This document shows, piece by piece, positions 47,301 to 60,690 of a stretch of DNA of 64,000 bases. Position 1 is the stretch's first letter. Each line of letters starts with the position of its first letter. Below the pieces are notes generated by a model. That model was not told the DNA's origin. It saw only the letters and a program-made list of their open reading frames with translations, and made no database searches. The DNA comes from Ceriagrion tenellum (Eukaryota; Arthropoda; Insecta; Odonata; Coenagrionidae), in the NCBI GenBank assembly GCA_963169105.1, contig OY720643.1, forward strand, positions 99,638,697 through 99,702,696. Reading direction: 5' to 3'. Made by a program: the position numbers and the translations under genes.

Positions 47301-49270
47301 ATGCAAAAAGTTTCCGCCGTATCCGAGTGGACGCGCCTCGTGACGACTCAAGTGAAACGTAAAAGAAAGGAAAAAAAGGCAAAGTTTTACATGAAAGTGC
47401 CGGTGCCACAATAAAGTCATCTTTCCGAGAAGCGCCATTTTAAAGTGTTACGGGTAACATATCGTGGCTGAACAAACAGCAGAATACATCTAGTGATTAA
47501 GAGACTGTAATAAGATGGTTCCCAAAAAGTTATTTTTATTCCCAAATACCTAGGTTCGAATTCCGGCGGTAAAAAATACTCAAAGAGTATTTCCAAGTCC
47601 AACTTGGGGACAACTCAGAGATAATTTATGAACCTCGGAAACGTAATTTCTCATCCCTTTTCTGTTACACTTCCGACAGCTTTCTCCTTCTTCACCCCAT
47701 CACTGTTTCTTATTTTCTTTTACTAATTAAAACAAAAATGTCTGAACTAATCCAGCATGATGTAAACCTGCCAAAGTCACTCAATAGAATGCATATTATT
47801 CTGCACTAAACATTGTCGTCTTGGATGGAAGTATATCAGTCCTACGCTTTTTTTTTGGCGCGAGCTATTTCACAATCTCCAAGATTTTCACATAAATTTA
47901 TAATTAAGTACAATATTCTCCATCATACGTTTGAACGGACCTGAAGACGACGCAAAAATCTTCGATCGCAACGAATAAATGACTTTAATTCAGAGATTAT
48001 AGTCATATAACTATTACAACTTCATAACCCCATCTCCCCTATTCAAGCAAAACGGATTTTGATTTCCTCATAATGTATTATAAAATGCGCAACATTAGTA
48101 AGTTTTGTAATCTATGATTTTTGGATAAATTTAGATTTGGATGTGATCTCTTATTCGATTCCAATTAATCTAATTTCCTGCAACTTTTTCGTATTCTGAT
48201 ACGAAATCGTGATGAAACAAGCAACCCATGATCAAGTTAAATGAAGCGATTCATAACTTCAAGTCTAATATGCATATTCCCGAGACATCAGTAATCCCAT
48301 AAAGGATACCCTAGACCTACAAAATACCAACGTCTAACTACTTGTTTGAAAATATTTCATCCAACTAAAATCTATGTCGCGTGGTATTCTCAAAATTCCT
48401 TTGCTTCCCTAATAAAGAAAGCCACTCACCATTCTTAATTGAATAGTTAAGAGACTCGTCTTAAGGGCAGGTTCATCAAAAACACGTATTTTTGTGTTTA
48501 TGTTTTCACGAAAATTTCACCAGTTTGCAGGAAAAACAAAATTCACATGAAAGAATAAGAATATTTATTGCATATAATTCCGTTTAACGTTCTTCACGAC
48601 TCTGTACTCCCAACATTTTGGCGTGCACGTGAACTTCCCTATGCGAAGCGAATTATCTAACAGACAGAGAATTGAGGTCATTGCCGGATAAAAACCAAAT
48701 GGGATGGATAACAAACAAACAAACGGTGAAACAGAAATTAGTTCTAGGATTGCAAAGTAAATAAATGTGTTACGTTCAAAATGAATAATGAGAACATGTT
48801 TCTTAGCTAAATGGATGGTTCATTGGTGAGCCAATTTTTAATTCTTATTCCCACGAACCGAGTCAGCCCAGTTCTCCCGCTTGATGAGTACGGTGTAAAA
48901 CAAATAAAATATTTTTATTCCAATTTAAAATACTTAGTATTGCCTGGGTATACTACTGCCGAGGTAATATATATAATGAAAATTGGTTGAAAGTAAGGTC
49001 TTACATGGTGTTAACGTATACAAGAGTCCAAACGCGCAGTGTTTCCGAGGAATTTTTTTAGATAAAAAGTCTCAAAGAGAGAAGTTCCTCCACGCAACAA
49101 TAAATCCGTACGCTTTAAGGCTGTTGAATAAAAAAGTTTTCTCGAGTTAGTCGAGTAACCGTAGGCGTTCGGGAAACTCCAAACCCTCCGCTAAGGAAAA
49201 TATATATTAAACTTATGCGTTCCCCATCTTTTTCTAAATTCCGAACGGAGGAATCAACATAGATAGAGCT
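47301..49270. other. Non-coding stretch
   Basis: AT-rich, with short poly-T and poly-A runs. No gene, repeat or element recognised. Confidence 0.5.
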
Positions 49271-50082
49271 CTTTAAATGGCCCCGGAGGACATGCATATC
49301 GTCGCCATTTTCCTATCTAGATATTCCGACTCACATCTTTCCACTCTCCTATTCCAATTCTCTCTCCCAAGTTCCTCTCTTACACATCTCTTTCCATCTT
49401 TTTCAGCGTCTCAGTCACACCCCCTTTCCCTCCTACATTTCCACTCAGACCTTCCTCTCCTCGCGATATCCTTTTTTTATCTCTTGAGACACCAAAAATA
49501 TAACGAAAAAAATAGAAGAAATCTTAGGAAGATAAGGGCAAGAATGATGTAGGGTCTCCACTACTGGAACAGCGCATCCTACACAGGGTTCTGAGCCAAG
49601 ATCGGATGCTGAGATGGACCACCGCCACTCCACCCCAAACCCCACCACCATTCCCTCATCTTGCTTCTCCCAGCCTCGGGACTCCCGAAAACCCTCTTCC
49701 CTTTCCGCGGCGCTACTCGATCGATCTGATCCCCCCTCTCCAGGTCCCTCCTCCCCAAAGTACACTCCCATCCCTTTCCACCTCCGATGCTCTGGCCTTT
49801 CGAGCAAAAACATTGAACTCCTGGACGTCTGCTTCGCAGGAAGCTTACGGAGTTATTTCAGCGGCTCAAAGAGTTGCAACTTATAAATCACCCATCCTCC
49901 CCTCCCTCTTGTTCACCATACACAGGTCGTCCACACTTCCTCTGCTCTCCCTCCCTTTAACTCTCGCTGAGGTATCCATCCCCTCTAAGGAACAGCCGTG
50001 CTTCGTGCGATGCCTTCTGAAACCATTGCACCTCGATATCTTTAAGGCTGTTTCTCAAATTAAACTATATCTTTTTCGTTGA
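49271..50082. other. C/T-rich block with Pro/Ser-rich open frames
   Basis: The plus strand is C/T-rich from 49330 to 49450 and again from 49600 to 49960, which opens long frames (49606-50082, 158 codons, Pro/Ser/Leu-rich; opposite strand 49445-49813). Composition alone can explain the absence of stops. No recognisable domain. Confidence 0.3.
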
Positions 50083-51409
50083 TCTGAAGCCCAGAATTCA
50101 AATTAAAGTGTAGAAATCAATGCTAAGCTATGCAAAATTAATTGCTTTGGTAGAGCACTTTATAGGAATATATGGATATTGAAAATCGATTGATATGTAC
50201 TAAGTGAGGATCAGCATGGATTTCGATTCCACGCTTCGTGTATTTCTATACATGGTACCACTAGAGCGTTATAAAAGGTGCACAAATTTCTCTATAGAAA
50301 TGAAAAGTCATAGAGAAGTTCTGAAAGATCTTAAGTCTCAAATGTTAGAATGAATCTTTAGCAGTGTTTTTACAAATAATCCATTCGTAGTACAGTATAA
50401 TTTTGAAAATATGAATTCGACTTTAGTAAATGTTAACACGCTTTTACTGCTAATTTGCTGATATATCCCACGGTTAATAGTAGTGGCATATGGTTAGAGG
50501 AGATATTGATTGATCTAACTCTATAGGGCATTAAGCATTCATTTCGCTAGAAAAATCAGAAAAAGAGGTGACTACAAAGGGTAGTCAAATAATCACAGTA
50601 GCAAGTATGCAAATGTTGAGACATACCTTACTGGTATTAGTAAAATAAGTAATCAATGTAATAATATTTGGCAAACACTAGAGCTACTGGAATACCAGAA
50701 TTATTCCCTATTTCCATATCCAATTGAGAACCACTATTGTCACCAAGTAATGGACGATAGCACAGAAAAAATAGTTCCCGAGATTATAGTCACAGATATC
50801 GGACATAGATTGGACGTCTTTGCTGGCTAAGGATGCAGAATAGCAATCGGGCTAGCACTAAGTATCACCTCGGAAATGGATAATTTATTACTGTGATGTA
50901 TTGATGCGATGTGATCATAAAAGCTACCAATACCTCTTACTTTATTGAGGCCAAACAACGCCTAGAATTGGCAACATTAATTCCCTCCAAAAATACGGTC
51001 TTCAAGTAAACGAAAGATTACCAACACCGTCAAATCGTTGGCAATTAATGCAGTCAAAACATCTCATAATTAAAAGCAAAAATTTCGCAAGCTCCGACAC
51101 GGGTGCAACGGGTGGATCAACCAACTTTAAAATCTAGTTATCCAAACAAAAGCCCAAATTTTCCACCAAAGAGAGATAAAAAAGTGTTACAATCCTGTTA
51201 ATACCTACTTATTAGTAGCTAAAAAGTAATTATGAATTAAACTGAAGTTCAATTTAAACTCCTTGAGATGTTAAAGAATCAATAATCAATATTACCAACC
51301 CACTGATTTTAAATAAAAGCCTCAGCCCTCCAAAACTCGATTACAAGTACCCATAACGTTTTATTCACCCCGAAGTAATCAAGACAAGTAGTCATCGGCA
51401 GGAGTTACT
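50083..51409. other. Non-coding stretch
   Basis: AT-rich, nothing recognised. Confidence 0.5.
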
Positions 51410-51853
51410 ATGAGCAATTTTTACAGGACAGGAACATTTTTCCGCACCCAGATACATGGAAGAGTAAGAGAGCACCTTATTAAGGGTAACTTTAGCCTAG
51501 ATCCATTAGACTCCAACGCAAACACCTTTCCGTTTCCCTTGTGCTTTTTAGCTCGTGGGAAAATGAATCAAAAGGGCCATTTTATCATCTTTATGGGGCG
51601 AAATAATTCATCCGCAAGGGTTGATAAATTACGAAATAAAACAACGCCTGTAAATCATCAGCGCCTTTCCAGGCACAAGTACTATGGTGATGGCTTCAAG
51701 TTTATGAGAAGCGCTCATGATGAGGGCTCCCCTTGCACCTTTCGTAAGCGGACACAAACACTACTCCATCAACTTACAATTCACACCACGAACCAAGGAT
51801 ATTCGAAAGTAAGGCGAACTCTCAATAAGTACCTACAAAGTATATGCTTCTAG
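51410..51853 (+). other. 147-codon open frame, unrecognised
   Basis: An ATG-initiated frame in otherwise AT-rich DNA, encoding a basic protein (many Arg, Lys, His) without signal peptide, membrane segment or known motif. There is no splice or promoter evidence. It may be chance, or the sequence may be conserved for non-coding reasons. I keep it only because it is the longest ATG frame in the right third that is not driven by obvious base skew. Confidence 0.2.
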
Positions 51854-53940
51854 ATCGATCGACCATTACCATACAATGTGCAGTGAAAACGATGTAGACA
51901 ACTTTTCTCAAGTAAATCATTCGATTATTTTTTTTATTATTACCGATAAGATCATATGATAAAACCTAAACGAGGGGTGATTTTTCGATGGAATAAATCA
52001 CAGACTGTTAGTATTGAAAACAGTTTCCGCAGAGTGCTAGGCTTTTTATATACTTTAAAACTTTATACGGCATCTAGGATACGAAAATTAAAGTCTTCCA
52101 TTGCAAAATAAATAAGGTAGCTATTTTTATGAATAAGTTCGCAAATAAATTCAATTTAATGCTCCTTAACTTGTGAACATTATCACTATTAGTAATTTAA
52201 TATTCATAATAAGTTTCTATGACCCTTGCGTGACAACTTCGAGGTCCGATGATAATCTGTTGCTTTTCAAGGTACTTCACAATAAAATACTTTAAAATTT
52301 CTGTTAGTGATTCTTTACTTTTAGAAACCCATCATTTATAACGCTGAATAACACAAAGAATAACACCGAGGGTGATGTAAATTTAAAACCAGCATTTTAG
52401 GAACAATACTGGCTGTGCTAGTATAAATACTGCAAATAGTATAAATCACCACCCATTGCGGGTTTAGAGGGATAAACTCAGAAAAAAAAGTTTTTAAAGT
52501 TGGTGTGGTGGGTTCATACAAAATACAGACGAAATTTATTATCAACTACATCAAAGAAAATACCATGTATAATTGTGACCCAGCCGCCACATCATGCTAA
52601 ACATAATTAAATCATTTACCCGTAGATGGCGCAATTATTTACTAATTGCACCATAAGTAGGTACTTCATTCCAAAAAGCATGAACATTAATAGTTTGATT
52701 GATATGGACTTGTATGGCTCGAGATATGTACTGAATTTCTATTTACAAATCGTGAATTAGAGAAATGTCTTTAAAGACAAAACCTACATTCTGTAATTAC
52801 GGTAAGTACGGTTCCAAAGGACAAAGAAAAGCTCCTAAAAAGCATGAAAAATGCACATATCCACACATAATGTCTTTAAAAGCACAAGAAACTAACTAAA
52901 ATGGATGAAGCTTTGTTTAAATCACCAACCCTAATCACCTTAAAACTTCCTGATTCGTTGTTTGCCTTGCCTCTCGGAAAAATACTAAGATGGAAACGCA
53001 TGGCACACACACATTCCTAAAGAAACTCATTGATGATTTAACTTAGAAAGTGATCGGGAAGCAACGATCGGGTAAAGCAGAGCAAATAATGAAAAACCCT
53101 AACCCCGTCTTGAAATTCTGAAATAATTTTAATCAATTTGCTTTACACATAATTTGATAACAAAACCCATAAAAAAAATATGAATAATAAATACGATTCT
53201 TGGAGAACAGGGGAAATAGTAGAACCAGTAAAGAAAGGCTTCTTTCGCCTCTTAGCTAAATTTAACCAGGCAAGTTGATGAGAAGTAAGAGGAAAGCATT
53301 CTTGGACGGTTATAATTACTATACAGATAAGACAATTGGGATAAAGGTGACTTGATAGAAAGAGAAAGTAGAAAAAGCCCAAAGACATACTTAATGAGCT
53401 ACGATTTATGTTAGTGGGGGTTAATAAACCTTAAAAAGTATATAAATGTTTAATTCATAAAATAAACTATGGTAATTTATGACGAGACATTATTGCATGT
53501 ACTTAGGATAAGGGCATTAATGAAACCCCACATTACAATTGCTGAAGGTGTGAACCTATATACATCGAGATTTTTTTTAAACTCTCTTCCATTTAATCTG
53601 TCCTGCACTGGAAGGATACCACAATATACGTCACAATTAGTAATTTTTCTCCCTGTTTATCATATACTAGTAAATATTGAAGAAAAGGCTCTTGGACACA
53701 TCTCATGATGGTCTCAAATGCAAATTGCGAAATAAAAGATGGTCATTTTATGAATATTTTCATATACCTTGTAGGAACACAAGTGATTAATTCTCAACAA
53801 ACTTTTTTCAGAAAACATTAATTAAAATACGAGATGAGCGTAATGAAGCGTAATAATTCAAATGGAAGGCCTTAAAAATATAAGGACACATTGCAAATAT
53901 CTTCTTGGTATTTGTCAGCCGATTGGCAAAAAATTACACC
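51854..53940. other. Non-coding stretch
   Basis: AT-rich with only short open frames. No gene or repeat recognised. Confidence 0.5.
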
Positions 53941-54420
53941 CAGCTGGTCTGCTTATATTAGCAAATCCGAGTAGCTTGTTTCGGATACCTCGGCGCGAAA
54001 TTGGCCAAAATTTTCATTTCCCCGATTAAAAAAATAACTCACATCATTTCTCGACCCGGAAGAGGTTCCGAAATGCACCTTCTGTCGTCTTTCGCTCCTG
54101 TTGTATATTCCTTTCGCCAAGGCTATCACGGCCGCACGTTTCAATCCGCTTGAGTGTAAGGAAATGTGGACCCGTGAAAAATACCGGTGGTGCGCGGTGG
54201 AGGCGCATCGTGACTAATGGATTGCACCTGCCCGGTTTTTCCCCAGGAGTGCACCACGGAACGTTCTCCCTGCTCTCCACCGCACAGAGTCAACGTGTAT
54301 AAATCAAGGTGGGCCCGATTCGGACGGTAAAATATAAAGAAGAAAGAAACGGGCGATAAGGGGTAAAGGTAGGGCTAGGAGAGAAACTCGCCGGGGTAGA
54401 GAGTGGTCTTATTTTTCCTA
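53941..54420. other. GC-richer block, unrecognised
   Basis: CG-containing sequence of about 480 bp with minus-strand open frames (53953-54144, 54044-54280) and no recognisable protein. Candidate regulatory or promoter-like sequence, without direct evidence. Confidence 0.25.
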
Positions 54421-56300
54421 CGCTATGAATAGACGCACCCATGAATATTCAGTAAGTATATATTTTTAACGCTTAACATTACCATAAGCTAAGTTTGTTC
54501 TTATTCTCTCTCTGCATTTCAATGATATAAAAATATTCCCAGCTTCAATAAGCACTTGAAGGTAATACAAAGTATGTAGATTATTTTAAGAATCCTTTCT
54601 TTATTTATATTAAGCCACATTAGCCGACCATAGTGATATTTCTAATGAATCATCGCATTCTGTCTTCAGTTAATGTCTAGGTTTGTAAATAAACGCTGAT
54701 GTCTTTTATAATTAACACTGTGGAAAATCCCTTCCCATTTAAACACTTTACAGCAGAATAGACACTTTGCTTGAAATAAAAAACGCTAATTATTTGCTAA
54801 TTAAGTTCATCGTTAGAAAAAACTAGTGAGGCAAGATATGATATTCTTGCTTATGATAAAGAATGGAAATTTGTTTTTTTTTACAGCCTGAAAGTTGATG
54901 AAATGACGGAAGTCATTTTACGACGGCAGCACCATAATAAAAGTGAGAATAGCCATTCTACTTGAAGTAATATGCTGAAAGACGAGAGAGAAAATACTTT
55001 TGTCGACTCAACCATTTTTTTGAGTGAAAGATTTTTTCTAGACTATTTCGTCCTCTTTTACTGATTATGAATAAAAAGAGGAGAACTTCAGTAAGCCTGG
55101 ATGGAAGGAAAGAGAAACAATAATTAGGACTTAAATGGAGATGAAGTAATAAAAGATTTAAGAAATAGATATTTAATCCCCCTGAAAAATGCGGAATATT
55201 ATAAAAATAATATCAAATTCCGATTTTGTGTGGTTGAATCACTTACTGACACGACTACCAACGCAAAAAAAACATTTATTTAGGAGAGGATCTCAAAATA
55301 AATGCTCATTTTCCCGGTAAAACGATTTGAAATGACAAAGGCTACCATTCAAAGCCTTTTAAATGCAAATGGTGAGGCTAACTTGTGGAATGCGACCAAC
55401 TGCAAAGATCATTATATAGGTAGGATAAAGATTAATATACTGGAGGAAGAGTAGGGAAAAACCAGGCAATTGCACTCATCAAATCTTAACCAAAATGCCG
55501 AGGGAACCACGGTAAAATCCATACCATCCGATGGAAAAGTAATTCCCTTTAACAGCTCTCCCTATAGCATTCTTGTAGGGATCGATATTCCACTGAAACA
55601 TGTCTACTGCACCTGGTAATCGATCCGGGGCCTCCGACTACCAGTACTCTTATAACCGTAATTATAACACTATATAGTTATAAAATATCACATATTAATG
55701 TGAGAGGTTTCCTTGACCTTCTTCAATGTAGGACAGAAGTTTTTATATCGGTGTGGCGAAAATTATATTTAAAATTACGGGCTCGAGCAACATTTTGACA
55801 AATTGAAATTTTTTAAGGGTAGTTCGCATTACATTCACATATTAATAGTTGTTGAGTACGTTTAATTTCAGGACAGAGGTATGTGAGCATTATAATTACG
55901 ATACCTGTTTGATGTATGTGTGAATACAGAGACTACGTTTTATAATCAATATTATTTTAGTAGCCAATATAACTTTTTCTCAACTTCTTCTAGTAAACTA
56001 AGCACTCTGTCAGAACAAATAATTCGATAATTCAACTAGAGCTAATCTAATGTCTTAATTAATTATTCCACATCAATTTTCCAAGAAACTTTAGACAGTC
56101 AAGATAAACAGGTAAGATAAACGCTTAAATCGATGAGTAAAGCGCATCCGCAGGGGAACAATAGTTTCTCAAAGAAATTTTTGAAAATAATACATTTTAA
56201 CGCAATTGGTACAAAACCTCAGAACCCGAGTAAAACAATCATATTAAGTGATATATTATTTTTGGTAGACGCTGAAAAATAGGTGTACACGACGGTATTA
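54421..56300. other. Non-coding stretch
   Basis: AT-rich, nothing recognised. Confidence 0.5.
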
Positions 56301-56740
56301 AATCTTATGAATAAATTGCACTACTTTCCGCATTAGATGTAGGGAAAAAACTCGATAGGCGGGGCAACTGAGTAGCAACCACGGGAATAGAGATGGCTGT
56401 TGGGGCGATGCGTTGGGTGGAATGGTGAGCAGACGGAAGGGTCCGAAGGGATCCGGGCTTAAGCGATAGACTACGGATAGCCCGAGTGTAATTAAAGATA
56501 AACTGAGGACATAGTGAGGGAGGGGTAGGAGAGAGGCTTTGGGAGCAAATATTTGAACTTTCCCACCTTCCCCTCATTCGTGACCTCCCGCTCATTTTTT
56601 TATAATGACTTCTGCCTCTCTCTCGTCCATTTTTCCTGCCACGCTATTAAACCTTCCATCGATAAGGATGGCAGGCCACGCGGACTATCCCATCCGAACA
56701 AAAAAGAAACGGGTATATTTACCGTCGAACTATGATGCGA
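56301..56740. other. GC-richer block, unrecognised
   Basis: A minus-strand open frame at 56305-56595 (96 codons, Ser/Pro-rich) lies in a purine-rich plus strand. No recognisable domain and no splice evidence. Confidence 0.25.
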
Positions 56741-58865
56741 CAAACAGAATGAAAGATGGTTGAATCAATACTCAACTTTTGAATCCTGTTAATATATTTT
56801 AGTTGTATATCACTTGAAAAAACACTGAGTAATACACTAAAGAAGTTATTTGTTTGATATAAAGCCTACTTATTATTTATACATTCCATAAAAACTACCA
56901 TTTTAAACAAATATAATTGAGGCCAATATTAAAAAAATCCTCCAGGTCACCATAAATCTTATTACTATGTACTAAATATAATTTAGGTGGCTTAAAGATA
57001 CTCCCCGGGAACACGCGATGTTCCAAATCGATCCAAGTGTTATCATAAGCCCCATCCGAATATAAGAAGTTTTAACGATGCCATAAAATGGCTATCAAGT
57101 ATCAAGTAAAAGCTTTTCATTACTGGAGTTATTACAAAATTAATCTTCATATTGACCACGATTAAGAGACTTCTCAGACCAGTCAAGTCCAGAGTCCATA
57201 ACCAGAAACTTCGTCGTTTTCCACTGCCAATTTCGTGCGTTTGCCATTGATCAATTTTAAGTTATGACTTCATTTTGATGAGAATAAAATCCTCATAAAT
57301 AATAGTATATGATGCATGTATAATGCATTGTCAATACATTGATGCGATTATTATAACGGGAACTGAATATGAGGAGGCAATAAGGCAAATGAAGAAAGAA
57401 AATTGGGAACAGACATGATATCTAAATAATTAATAATTATTAAATAGATGAAGTAGTCAAATATCCTCATATTTGCCTTATCCATAACATGACTGATCCA
57501 TCGTCATTACTATAATACGTAGGCGGCATAAGTTACTTTAAGAGTTTACGGGTTATAATCTCTATAAGCTAGTAACCAACTCAAGGTTAATTACCACTGA
57601 TATGTGATAAATATGAAAACCAGGAAGAGCAAAACATATTTCGAACTTACCTAAAGTTAAGTTTCGTACTTTCCCGATGTTATTTTAACTTTAAGTCATC
57701 TCTAATTATCCTCCACTTATATAGGCCAAAGGAGCATGTTTCTGTCCTCATTTTTTCAAAAGTCAGTATCACGAATGTTCCACCAAAAATAATGTTAAAA
57801 TGCTGGGCTTTCGTTCATTAAAGGATTTCTATGCTAGACTTTCAAGTAATGCATCGATGAAATGAGTGACACACTGATTTGTTTGGCTGCAACATTCTCG
57901 GATTGGATGAAGTTTGTCTCAGTAGTTATTCAATTCGTAATTTCTAGAAAAGATGACTGACGGCATTTAATTGTAGAGTATAAATTTAAAAAATAAGCAC
58001 ATCCTCAAAGCTTTTGAATCCGCGATTTTTGAAAGGCTTTCCGGGAATGCCTTCTCTTTCAATTAGCATCGCATGCAGCAGTTATGATTTCTCGAAAATG
58101 AGTGGGATTCATAGAAAATATCCATTTTTGTCCCGGCGATTATTAAGAGAGAAATATTTCTTGATTTTCGAAAAAGAGTGAAATCTTAAATATTTCATTA
58201 CTCTGTACACTACATTCGTGGATTGTTGATGATAGTTACATACCATTTTTAGTAGTAATTAACTGCGCATCTAATGACATTAGCGGTTGAATGCCTTTCG
58301 TTTCTGCTGTTTTCATTGAAGGTGCTTCCTCTTCTCGTATCGTGCTCAAAATGTCAATCACTATCTCACCTCACAGTGCCCCTGCTGCTCCCACTGTCTG
58401 TGCATTTTAACATGAAAATCAGCCAAAGGTAGGATAAAAAGGCCCAATTTTTGTCTAGATATTTATCTGATTTATGTATTTTGTCGATCGTTTAGCAACC
58501 ATTGGGTGAATACTGGTAGGTCTACTCCATTTATCTGTATATCAGCAGTAAAAATGCTCATTACTTAAGTTCAAAACAAACAAGTAACTACATACTTGAA
58601 TATAATGTGCCACATAGGATGATGATGAGTATGATTACTATTTTCACCAGATAAGAGCAGACTATGACTAACATCCAGCACACTGCATCTACATATATTT
58701 TTTCTAACTAATGCATATGATAAAAGAATAAATGGTACATTTTAATTTAGGAACTGGAAAATGTTATAGAGTCTTAGATAAGAGAAATACAGGTAGCATT
58801 CTTAAGAACTAATATTTTTTGTGCTATATCCAAAGGTTTTATATAATTGTACATCAAGATACGTA
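56741..58865. other. Non-coding stretch
   Basis: AT-rich, no gene or repeat recognised. Confidence 0.5.
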
Positions 58866-59539
58866 CAGGGTGGCTACTGACATCCAATTTTCTAATTCTC
58901 TGAAATTTCTCTGAGTTTTTCCTGATGAATTTACCAATTTACCTGACCGATCGCCAAAAGGTCACCTATAATTGGAATATTTTTTCTGCTGAATTAAATT
59001 TTCCACGGCAGCTTCAAATTTTCCAATTATCGTCTCGTATTTTTAGAACAGCAAGCATGTATTTACTATGAGCTAGTGCCCTCAGCTACTTCTCGACCTG
59101 AGTTTCGGAAGTGAAAAACAAACGCGAGGTAAAATTTTCCGAACAATATAGCCTCGGATTCCTTGTGATGAGCGTAATATATTGTGATTAAGAACTTTAA
59201 CACTACTAGACAAATATCGCAATAAGGATATACAAAATGGATACATTGTACGTCTGATTCACAACTAAATAACTAAAATTCACAACTAATAAGATTCACG
59301 ACTGAATATTCCACGAATTGATGGGGCTCATTCCATGCACGTCAGCGACGGACGTAAGTTTAAGTTGGTGAAATAAAGGACGGGAATAGCTGGCCGATAA
59401 ACGTAATGGTAGAAAAATAACGAGGATTCCTATTCCAGTTTATCTCTGACTGTTCCGAGAACTCCCTGACTTTTCCAGAATTTAAAAGTTCCCTGATAAT
59501 TTCAGGATTTCCCGGTTTTCCCTGACGATCGCCACCCTG
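58866..59539. mobile_element. Non-autonomous element with CAGGGTGGC inverted ends
   Basis: A 674-bp unit starting CAGGGTGGC (58866-58874) and ending GCCACCCTG (59531-59539), an exact 9-bp terminal inverted repeat. Just inside both ends (about 58875-58990 and 59445-59530) lie degenerate CCTGA/TTTTCC-type repeats, in the same orientation at both ends, and each ends near a GATCGCC word. Elements with CAGGGTGGC ends and such CCTGA-type sub-repeats are known to me as abundant non-autonomous repeats in arthropods. The centre has no transposase frame. No clear target-site duplication. Confidence 0.7.
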
Positions 59540-60025
59540 AACATACCTAATTGGGCTCTAAGAGGAAAACACCTTGTTAATGTCATAAGCTATAGATTTC
59601 CCTTCTTAACGCCAAATCGTCGTTAGGTTTAAAGGATGGATACATTCATACTAGAAAATGTTCGAAAACGAACGATATCAATAAGACAGGAAAGATACAA
59701 GTTAATTACTCTATTACATTATTATTTAAGCAATGTTTCATTAAACATCAAAGAGATCGAAAAGAGCTCTAGCCTAGCAGGGAAATACGTAACCTAATCG
59801 CACCCTTGGTACGATGCCTATCGGTCACTTAACTTCAACTGCAATTCATAATATACAAGATAGTCGACGAATTGACTTTGTGGAATTTAGACATAGTATA
59901 TAAGTTGTAACTTTAAAATTCCCACACTATTTTATTCATAAAACTTTCAGACTGTACCAAAAGTGTTGCGTTCAAAAACCGGTATTAGAGAAAGTGGTAG
60001 TCATTTTCAAATTCAAGAGTGCATA
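59540..60025. other. Non-coding stretch
   Basis: AT-rich, nothing recognised. Confidence 0.5.
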
Positions 60026-60690
60026 CTCTTAAATGAGATATTCGCGAATATGATGACCCGGTTTGTGATTTTTCCCGGAACCGAGTTCCAAGAATAACGA
60101 GATTTTTCGTTCGCAAGAGATGGGAAAGTGTTATAGGTAAATTGCGTTGAAATGGAAAACTCTGTAGTGTCGCTTAAATATGTATTTGCATCGCCTCATT
60201 TAACAATAACGGGATGAAATGTAATTGTCGGCGATGAACATCAACGCGTCATAGCCGATTACTATTGCAAATATGCAAGTGTTTTTTATACCTCGCGGCC
60301 ATTTAATCAATCAAAAAGATCTGAAAGGTATCCGCCCTCTCGCATTTGGGCGAGCTAACACTAAATTAACCTGCATTATTAAAACCGACAATGAAAGGCA
60401 TAATAAAATGACATTACCCGTCATACCATAAAAAACGGATATGAAAACCTATCAGGCATCATGGTACGGCCATTTAATTAGTTAATTGGCTCGGCGATAT
60501 TCCCAAGTTTAATGCAGTTTCGCCGAATTTCGTCATTATCAACTTTTAACGCTGTCATGCATAATAAATGAGAACTGAATCGTTTTCATGCACTCCTCAT
60601 TTTTTTCTGCTAATTTTCGCACTCACTAATGATCCTTTTAGTGAAAAGACATAATTTGGTATTCATCCCGTCAAGTTAATTAAATGCAAG
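60026..60690. promoter_or_regulatory. Candidate cis-regulatory block
   Basis: An AT-rich block with several homeodomain-type cores (TTTAATTAGTTAATTGG near 60473-60489, CATTTAATCAATCAAAA near 60301-60317, GTTAATTAAATGC near 60675-60687), mixed with CG-containing words such as CCTCGCGGCC and TCGGCGAT. There are few simple repeats and no open frame. This texture is like insect developmental enhancers, but it is only an impression of composition and motif clustering. Confidence 0.25.

Noticed and set aside
49606..50082. 158-codon Pro/Ser-rich frame as a gene
   Set aside because: C/T-rich composition explains the lack of stops; the opposite strand is open too and no motif is visible.
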